Origin: DASULA01 sp036278435
Lineage (GTDB): Bacteria; Actinomycetota; Actinomycetes; Mycobacteriales; DASULA01
Assembly: GCA_036278435.1 (NCBI GenBank)
Contig: DASULA010000445.1
Span: 1-10,732 of the forward strand
Length of the DNA stretch: 10,732 bases
Reading direction: 5' to 3'
In this document: one piece after another, positions 6,226-10,732 of the stretch
Position numbering within the stretch: the first letter of the stretch is position 1
Layout of the letters: each line of letters starts with the position of its first letter
Notes under the pieces: generated by a model
Seen by the model: the letters and a program-made list of their open reading frames with translations, nothing else
Database searches by the model: none
What the model was told of the DNA's origin: nothing
Made by a program: the position numbers and the translations under genes

Positions 6226-6717
6226 GTGAACGCCGCCCCGCCGCCCCGAGTCGGCACCGGCGCCGACGTACACCCGGTGGAGTCCGGGCGGGTCTGCTGG
6301 ATCGCCGGGCTGCGCTGGGACGGCGTGGACGGCTGCACCGGCCACTCCGACGGCGACGTGGCCGCGCACGCCGCGTGCGACGCGCTGCTGGCCGCCGCCG
6401 GCCTGGGCGATCTGGGGTCTGTCTTCGGGACCGCCGAAGCGCGCTGGGCCGGCGCGTCGGGCACTGCGCTGCTGGCCGAGACCGCCCGGCTGGTGCGCGC
6501 GGCCGGCTTCGGAATCGGCAACGTCTCGGTCCAGGTGATCGGCAACGCGCCGCGGATCGGGACCCGCCGGGCCGAGGCCGAGGCGGTGCTGTCCGGGGCG
6601 GTGGGCGCCCCGGTCAGCGTGTCCGGCACGACCACCGACGGGTTGGGACTGACCGGCCGGGGCGAGGGCGTCGCCGCGCTGGCCGTCGCGCTGGTGGTGC
6701 CGGCCGAGGTTTTCTGA
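6226..6717 (+). CDS. ispF: 2-C-methyl-D-erythritol 2,4-cyclodiphosphate synthase (IspF)
   Basis: IspF cyclises CDP-methylerythritol 2-phosphate to methylerythritol cyclodiphosphate with release of CMP, acting as a Zn-dependent trimer. The 163-residue product has the N-terminal metal motif GADVHPV (D14, H16), GHSDGDV followed by the third zinc ligand H48, and the following helix CDALLAAAGLGDLGSVFG. The C-terminal signature TTTDGLGLTGRGEG is also present. GNAPRIGTRR and TTTDGL differ from the Escherichia coli form but match the usual actinobacterial version. The start is the GTG at 6226, since VNAAPPPRVGTGADVH fits the family length; earlier in-frame codons add an unrelated tail. It is divergent from the intact ispD, so the two consecutive-pathway genes share a 97-base control region. 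Unlike in mycobacteria, it is not co-directional with the IspD homologue behind carD in a tight operon. Confidence 0.97.
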   Translation: MNAAPPPRVGTGADVHPVESGRVCWIAGLRWDGVDGCTGHSDGDVAAHAACDALLAAAGLGDLGSVFGTAEARWAGASGTALLAETARLVRAAGFGIGNVSVQVIGNAPRIGTRRAEAEAVLSGAVGAPVSVSGTTTDGLGLTGRGEGVAALAVALVVPAEVF

Positions 6718-6786
6718 CCGCCCCTGACCGTTCCCCGGCGGTGGTGGTCCCGTGCGCTCCGGTCCACCCCGCGGCCGGCTGGAGTG

Positions 6787-6816
6787 CGGCGAAAGGGGGG
6801 TTTCCCCTCTTCGCCG
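6787..6816 (+). terminator. Strong stem-loop between ispF and the sigma factor gene
   Basis: CGGCGAAAGGGG (6787-6798) pairs with CCCCT-C-TTCGCCG (6804-6816), giving about twelve base pairs with one bulged C and a five-base loop (GGTTT). It lies 70 bases after the ispF stop and 54 bases before the sigma factor start. With no T tract it could be an ispF terminator, or a leader structure affecting the sigma factor mRNA. Confidence 0.45.
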
Positions 6817-6869
6817 GCATGATTCGACCAGGCAGGCTCCGTCCCGGGAACACAACCTGGGGAGCGGCG

Positions 6870-7613
6870 ATGAGGGACACCACCGAGCGGGGGGCACTGC
6901 CCACGGTCAGACCGGACCATCCGGGCCTTTCGGATTATCCGGATCGATCGGACCAGTTGTCCGATTCCACCGAGGCGGCCGGGTGGGCCGAGTTGATGTG
7001 CCGGTACCGGTCCGACCTGGTCCGGGTGGCTCGGCTGCGGCTCCGCCGGGACATGTCCGGCAGTGACGCCGAGGACGTGGTGCACGAGGTGTTCGCGCGG
7101 GTCGCCCGCCGTGGGCCGGACCCGCGGGCGGTGAACCGGCCCGCGGCCTACCTACGGCAGGCGGTCGCCAACGAGTGCGTCACCCGGTGGCGTCGGGCCC
7201 GCGAGTGGGCCGTCGAGGACGCCCCCGACCGGACCGAACGCGATCACGCCGACCGGTGCGTGGCCGGACTGGCCGTGCGTCAGGCGCTGGTCGCCCTGAC
7301 CCCCCGGCAACGGAGCGTGATCGTGCTCGGCTTCCTGGGCGGCCACACCGATGCCGAGGTGGCTGAGGAGATGGGCATCCAGACGGTGACGGTACGGACG
7401 TTACGGCGCCGCGCCCTGGAGCGGATGCGGGCCGCGCTGGAGGATCAGACCCCGAACTCCACGATCCGTTCCGGTGTCAGCCTGATCACGACCCGGACCG
7501 TCCCCTCCGGCTCGGTGTCGTACGGACGCCCGCGGTACCGGTCCGACAGTGCGTCGATCAGCTCCCGCCCGCCTTCGGTGGACATGGTCACCCGACCCCG
7601 GATCTCCGCGTAG
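6870..7613 (+). CDS. ECF-type RNA polymerase sigma factor (SigE-like small sigma-70)
   Basis: Sigma factors of this class direct RNA polymerase to alternative promoters. Region 2 spans about 39-110: WAELMCRYRSDLVRVARLRL, then GSDAEDVVHEVFARVARRG and NRPAAYLRQAVANECVTRWRRA. The DAEDVVHEVF core matches region 2.2. Region 4 covers about 138-190: ALVALTPRQRSVIVLGFLGG, then DAEVAEEMGIQTVTVRTLRRRALERM, a helix-turn-helix. A long acidic N-terminal tail (1-38) precedes region 2. The ATG at 6870 has GGGGAG just upstream. The recognised domains end near residue 190. The frame then runs 56 more residues through the antisense of the PPOX gene before TAG, so this tail is probably an unselected extension left by a lost stop codon. 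No anti-sigma gene is adjacent. The target regulon is unknown. Confidence 0.88.
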   Translation: MRDTTERGALPTVRPDHPGLSDYPDRSDQLSDSTEAAGWAELMCRYRSDLVRVARLRLRRDMSGSDAEDVVHEVFARVARRGPDPRAVNRPAAYLRQAVANECVTRWRRAREWAVEDAPDRTERDHADRCVAGLAVRQALVALTPRQRSVIVLGFLGGHTDAEVAEEMGIQTVTVRTLRRRALERMRAALEDQTPNSTIRSGVSLITTRTVPSGSVSYGRPRYRSDSASISSRPPSVDMVTRPRISA

Positions 7614-7840
7614 TCGTACGGGTTCTGCGCGTTCGGCACGATCAGGGTGGCCCGCGGGTCGCGCCGCAGGTTGCGTTCCTTCTGCCGGCCGGCCTGGGTG
7701 GAGATCAGCACCTGGTCGCCGTCGTGGTCGGCCCACACCACGGTCAACTGCGGGCTGCCGTCCCGGTTGAGGGTGGCCAGGGTGACGTACGGCTTGGCCG
7801 CGATCAGGCTCCTGACGTGATCGCTGAGCGGAACCGGCAT
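7445..7840 (-). CDS. PPOX-class (pyridoxamine 5'-phosphate oxidase-like, probably F420-dependent) protein
   Basis: A 131-residue single split-barrel protein of the actinobacterial PPOX group. Such proteins bind coenzyme F420 or a flavin as homodimers and reduce small or xenobiotic substrates. Characteristic stretches are YVTLATLNRDGSPQLTVVWAD (18-38), then LISTQAGRQKERNLRRDPRATLIV (strand plus cofactor-phosphate-binding Arg/Lys). YDYAEIRGRVT and the helix ELIDALSDRYRGRPY follow, with a closing strand RVVIRLTPERIVEFGV. Length and order fit the Rv1155-like family. The ATG at 7840 has a perfect AGGAGGT six bases upstream. Its last 169 bases overlap the sigma factor reading frame on the other strand. 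It is divergent from the kinase gene across a 263-base spacer. The exact substrate and the choice between F420 and FMN cannot be read from sequence alone. Confidence 0.9.
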   Translation of the reverse strand: MPVPLSDHVRSLIAAKPYVTLATLNRDGSPQLTVVWADHDGDQVLISTQAGRQKERNLRRDPRATLIVPNAQNPYDYAEIRGRVTMSTEGGRELIDALSDRYRGRPYDTEPEGTVRVVIRLTPERIVEFGV

Positions 7841-7924
7841 GTGTTACCTCCTGAAGGTGGACAGGGCTCCATCCTGCCCCCGTCCGGGATCGGACCGCGC
7901 GACCACCCGCTGGTGTAGCAGCTG

Positions 7925-8003
7925 CGTCCACGGCGGTCCACCGTGGTCCACCGCGGTCCATCAGGGGTCCACCGGGTCGATCGGTCCACGGGGTTCCGGT
8001 CCA
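7925..8003. repeat. Phased array of GGTCCA motifs in the PPOX/kinase divergent spacer
   Basis: GGTCCA (first copy CGTCCA) begins at 7925, 7935, 7945, 7955, 7966, 7983 and 7998. The first five are spaced 10, 10, 10 and 11 bases, about one helical turn, and most continue as GGTCCAC. They sit upstream of both divergent genes: about 100 bases before the kinase start, and 85-160 bases from the PPOX start. This is the layout of a multi-site operator for a cooperatively binding regulator, but no binding protein can be named. Confidence 0.6.
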
Positions 8004-8047
8004 CCACAACAGCTCCCGGTGCGTGCCCCGCGGCGTGCCCGCGCCGC

Positions 8048-8093
8048 TACCCTGCATGGGTGGGTGGTCCCGCCCGGGACCGCGTCGGGGAGG
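8048..8093 (+). promoter_or_regulatory. Kinase -10 candidate and ribosome binding site
   Basis: TACCCT (8048-8053) is a plausible -10, identical to the one proposed for carD. GGGGAGG (8087-8093) is a strong Shine-Dalgarno ten bases before the ATG at 8104, and it decides that start over the GTG at 8023. Confidence 0.4.
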
Positions 8094-8103
8094 TGGCTTC
8101 CGG

Positions 8104-10026
8104 ATGACCGCGGCGCCGAAGGGCTCCGGGCCTGGGCACGGGTCGGTACGGGAGTCGACCCGTGAGTCGGCCCATGGCTCGGCACCCGGGTCGGCACTCT
8201 CCGGGCCGGCAGACCGTGCCGAATCGGCCGTAGTGTCGGCCGCAGAGCCCGTTCCCGGGCCGGATGGGCAGCCCGACCGGGTCGCCCCGACGTTGGACGA
8301 CCAGCCGGTCGCCGGGCCCGCCCAGGTCGCTCCGGTCGTCGCGGTCGCGGCCGGCGGGCGGTCCGAGAGGACCGTGGCCGAGTCGACCCGCCCGCGCAAC
8401 GTGCGCCTGGACGCCGGCACGACCGTGGGCGAGTCGCCCCGGTGCCGGTGGCAGGTGTTGTCCTACCTTGCCGACGGCGGGTTCTCCTCGGTGTACGAGG
8501 TGCGCCCGGCCACACCGGAGACCGAGCGGGAGTACGGCACCGGGAACCGGGCCCTGAAGTGCCTGTGGGGCACGCCGGCCGAGCTGACCCACATCGGTGG
8601 GGAAGCCGACAGGATGGCCGCGGTGGAGGGGCACGACAACGTACTCGGCCTGATCGCCTCGTTCCGGTTCGACGGCGCCGAGCCTCCCTACGCCCACTAC
8701 GTCGGTCTCGTTCTTGAACTGGCCGGGGAGGACCTGTACCAGTTCGGCAGCCGGATCAGCCCGCCCGAGCCGGCTTGGGCGGCGGTGTTCGAGCAACTGG
8801 CGGCCGGGCTGGAACACATCCATGCCCGGCGGACCGTGCACGGGGACATCAAACCCACCAACCTGCTGCGGGTCGGACCGGAGTTCAAGATCGCCGACTT
8901 CGGGGTGTCCGCCCCACTGGAGACGACCCGGTCGGCCGGTATCGGGCTGGCCCGCACCATCGCGTTCTGGCCACCGGAGTCGGGTAGCCAGGGGGAGCGG
9001 GACTCCGACGGGATCCGGCACCCGCCGGTGGAGGGCTGGCGGGCCAGCCAGATGGGCGACGTCTGGGCGCTCGCGGTCAGCATGCACCGGTTGATCACCG
9101 GCCGGCACATCACGGCCAGCACGAAACCCGAGCAACAGTACGAGCTGGTCTGCGCCGGCCGCTACAGCATCGACGACCGGCTTGGACCGGGCTGGCGCCG
9201 GTTGCTCACCGACTGCCTGGTGCACGACCCCGAACAGCGGGTGGTCACCACCGCCGCCGACCTGCGCCGCCGGCTGGCCGACCTGGCGCTGTCCGACGAC
9301 TACCGGCCAGTGCCGTGGCGGCAGGGCGAGCCGCGGGTGGCCGCCCTGCTGGACGGGGTCGTGGAGAGCCAGACGCTGGTCCTCTACGTCGCCCAGGAGG
9401 GCGGCCGGGTGCAGGGCCTGTTTGCGCCCCGCAAGGACGTCCTGCTCGACGTCAGCCGGCACCTGCACCGGGTGGTCGTGCCGGCGCTGGCGCAGCAGGT
9501 GCGAGACAGTCAGCGGACCGCGGTGATGCTGGCCGAGCGGCAGGAGCGGATGGCCGAGCAGGCGGGTGGTCAGGAGGACGACGATCCGGCTCGTACCAGG
9601 ATCATCCGGGAGACCGAGGCACAACGCAGCCGGCAACTCGCGGTGGCGGTGGCCGAGGTGACCCGGCAGCGTGACCATGCGGCCCGCGACCGGGACCAGG
9701 CCCTCCGGCGTAACGACGCTCTGGCCGCCGAACGAGACCGGTTGGCCATCCGGTACGCCGACATGTCCTACCGGCTGGAACGGCTGGAACAGGAGCGGAC
9801 CGAGGCCCGGCCGGCGGCCTATCCGCCGGGCCTGGTGGCGGGCGGTCCCAGACCTGCCGCGCGGGCCCGCCGATCCGGGATAGGCTACGTGTTGTGGGGG
9901 GTTGTCGCGATCATGCTCGGCGCGGTTGTGGGCACACTGGTCGCCTCCCAGATCATCTACCATGACCCCTGGTCGATAATCACCAAAGCCGTTGACGCCG
10001 TTTCCGCGGCGCCTAACAGACACTAG
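8104..10026 (+). CDS. Membrane-anchored Ser/Thr protein kinase with coiled coil
   Basis: A 640-residue Hanks-type kinase. The N-terminus (1-110) is low-complexity and Ser/Pro/Ala-rich. The kinase domain (about 115-400) has a Gly-rich loop LADGGFSSVYEV (122-133), lysine K152 in ALKCLW and a probable alpha-C E167. The catalytic loop is HGDIKPTNLL (246-255; D248, K250), DFG is 265-267, WPPES (289-293) stands for APE, and GDVWAL follows at D319. The catalytic loop is HGD, not HRD, so activation-loop control may differ. An insert of about 26 residues separates WPPES from GDVW. A small linker domain (about 405-455, VAALLDGVVESQTLVLYVA) is followed by an Arg/Glu/Gln-rich coiled coil (about 458-565), broken by an acidic GGQEDDDPAR. 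One membrane helix (594-618) and a 22-residue tail end the protein. Unlike PknB it has no extracellular PASTA domain. The next gene, five bases on, is an FHA protein, its likely phospho-partner. Confidence 0.9.
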   Translation: MTAAPKGSGPGHGSVRESTRESAHGSAPGSALSGPADRAESAVVSAAEPVPGPDGQPDRVAPTLDDQPVAGPAQVAPVVAVAAGGRSERTVAESTRPRNVRLDAGTTVGESPRCRWQVLSYLADGGFSSVYEVRPATPETEREYGTGNRALKCLWGTPAELTHIGGEADRMAAVEGHDNVLGLIASFRFDGAEPPYAHYVGLVLELAGEDLYQFGSRISPPEPAWAAVFEQLAAGLEHIHARRTVHGDIKPTNLLRVGPEFKIADFGVSAPLETTRSAGIGLARTIAFWPPESGSQGERDSDGIRHPPVEGWRASQMGDVWALAVSMHRLITGRHITASTKPEQQYELVCAGRYSIDDRLGPGWRRLLTDCLVHDPEQRVVTTAADLRRRLADLALSDDYRPVPWRQGEPRVAALLDGVVESQTLVLYVAQEGGRVQGLFAPRKDVLLDVSRHLHRVVVPALAQQVRDSQRTAVMLAERQERMAEQAGGQEDDDPARTRIIRETEAQRSRQLAVAVAEVTRQRDHAARDRDQALRRNDALAAERDRLAIRYADMSYRLERLEQERTEARPAAYPPGLVAGGPRPAARARRSGIGYVLWGVVAIMLGAVVGTLVASQIIYHDPWSIITKAVDAVSAAPNRH

Positions 10027-10031
10027 GACCC

Positions 10032-10732
10032 GTGCCGCCACATTCAGTCACCGCCCGGGTGCATGTGCCCGGGCAAGAAGCCGTCTCGCTCACCGAGGGC
10101 GAGACGATGACGTTCGGCCGCAGGGCGTCGGGCCGGCAGGTCGACCTGGAGGTCAGCGACAGCGTCCTGGTGAGCCGCCGGGCGGGCACGGTGGAACTTA
10201 CCCCGTACGGCGTGCTGGTCACCAACACCGGATCCAACCCGCTGCTGCTGGAGGAGGGCAGCCGGTCGGTCCGCAGTTCGCTGCGCCGGGGCGGTGCCCA
10301 ACTCGTGCTCACCGGGCGTGCCCGGGTGTCCTTCGCCGGCACGCCGGACTCGTTCGAGGTCGAGGTGGTCAGCCAGGACGATCCCGACGAGGAGTCCGAA
10401 CCGGTGCCGCTGGCCGCCGGGCACCCGTCGGCCACCGGGGAGCGGACCCGCCCGGCCTGGTCGCTGAGCGAGGACACCGCGTACTTCCACTGCCTGGTCG
10501 CCCTGTGTGAGCCGACCCTGCGCAACCCGGACAGCCCGTGGATCCCGACCAGCCAGCAGGTCGCCGACCGGCTCTGGCAGTGCCGGCTGCTGCCCGGCCC
10601 GCGCAGCGGTGACTGGGTGGACCGCCGGTTGGACGACGTGCGCGAGAAGCTGCCGATCGGGGAGAAGCCGTGGACGGCTGACCGGGCCCGCTCCGCGACC
10701 CCGACCGAGCAGGCCCAGGCGGTGGCCCGGAT
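10032..10732 (+). CDS. FHA-domain protein with possible winged-helix segment, 3' partial
   Basis: The open frame from the GTG at 10032 runs off the window (233 codons visible, no stop). Residues 8-110 look like an FHA (phosphothreonine-binding) domain: TFGRRASGRQVDLEVSD, then VSRRAGTVELTPYGVLVTN and TGSNPLLLE. These hold the FGR, S-R-x-A and N-x-GSNP positions of the FHA loops. An acidic linker (DDPDEESEP) leads to a second segment, TAYFHCLVALCEPTLRNPDS then WIPTSQQVADRLWQCRLLPG, continuing WVDRRLDDVREKLP. Its helix pattern, with PTSQQVADRL, resembles a winged-helix unit, but that is inference. The GTG start is five bases after the kinase stop, and the ribosome site is weak, which suggests translational coupling. 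GTGs at 10059 and 10065 are alternatives. Role: probable reader or substrate of the upstream kinase, possibly passing the signal to DNA. Confidence 0.78.
   Translation, partial: MPPHSVTARVHVPGQEAVSLTEGETMTFGRRASGRQVDLEVSDSVLVSRRAGTVELTPYGVLVTNTGSNPLLLEEGSRSVRSSLRRGGAQLVLTGRARVSFAGTPDSFEVEVVSQDDPDEESEPVPLAAGHPSATGERTRPAWSLSEDTAYFHCLVALCEPTLRNPDSPWIPTSQQVADRLWQCRLLPGPRSGDWVDRRLDDVREKLPIGEKPWTADRARSATPTEQAQAVAR

Noticed and set aside
6847..6869. GGAAC near the sigma factor gene as an autoregulated ECF -35
   Set aside because: It lies about 20 bases before the ATG, leaving no room for a -10 and transcription start upstream of the Shine-Dalgarno.
6129..7085. N-terminal extension of the minus-strand IspD frame through ispF
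   Set aside because: The region is antisense to the intact ispF gene, and IspD homologues start just before the LAGGSGSRLG loop at 6128.
7925..8003. The GGTCCA array as a CRISPR
   Set aside because: The units are six to eight bases with 10-bp steps, far below CRISPR repeat and spacer lengths, and no cas gene is nearby.
8023..8103. Earlier GTG start for the kinase
   Set aside because: The GGGGAGG site at 8087-8093 and the -10 candidate at 8048 both lie downstream of this GTG, pointing to the ATG at 8104.
8047..10041. A long open frame on the minus strand opposite the kinase gene
   Set aside because: It is a GC-bias shadow: its sequence is Gly/Pro/Arg/His-rich with no domain, while the plus strand holds a full kinase with ordered motifs.

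Overview
This is a very GC-rich actinobacterial chromosome segment. The codon use, and the grouping of radA, a lipoprotein gene, carD, an ispD homologue and ispF, match the conserved order around carD in Mycobacterium (ispF-ispD-carD | lpqE-radA). The overall style of the proteins suggests Micromonosporaceae or a close relative, but that placement is my inference. I see no tRNA, rRNA, CRISPR array, transposase or phage gene. No stretch longer than about 265 bases lacks a gene.

Left part (1-3873, all minus strand): radA (running off the left edge), a lipoprotein gene in the lpqE position, a UbiA-family membrane prenyltransferase, and a one-pass membrane protein with a thioredoxin-like extracytoplasmic domain carrying a CxC motif. 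A perfect 30-bp palindrome separates the UbiA gene from the lipoprotein gene. The left end of radA is abnormal. After about residue 365, where the C-terminal Lon-like domain should continue, the reading frame jumps back into a second, divergent copy of the RadA Walker-B segment.

Middle part (3874-6717): a 207-bp divergent control region, then carD, closely followed by an IspD homologue whose catalytic motifs are eroded. A second IspD with intact motifs lies convergent to it on the minus strand and is divergent from ispF. The isoprenoid (MEP pathway) pair at this locus is therefore probably the minus-strand ispD plus ispF. The ancestral ispD behind carD seems to have become a non-catalytic relic or to have taken a new role.

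Right part (6718-10732): a small ECF-type sigma factor whose 3' end overlaps, in antisense, a PPOX-class (F420/flavin-binding) oxidoreductase-like gene. A 260-bp divergent spacer follows, with a roughly 10-bp-phased array of GGTCCA motifs. After it come a membrane-anchored Ser/Thr protein kinase with a coiled coil and, five bases later, an FHA-domain protein that runs off the right edge. The last two look like a phospho-signalling pair: a kinase and a phosphothreonine reader with a possible winged-helix segment.

Several genes (radA, minus-strand ispD, ispF) show a -10-like hexamer exactly six bases before the start codon and no Shine-Dalgarno sequence, suggesting leaderless transcripts. The others (the lipoprotein, carD, the sigma factor, the PPOX protein and the kinase) have clear Shine-Dalgarno sites.
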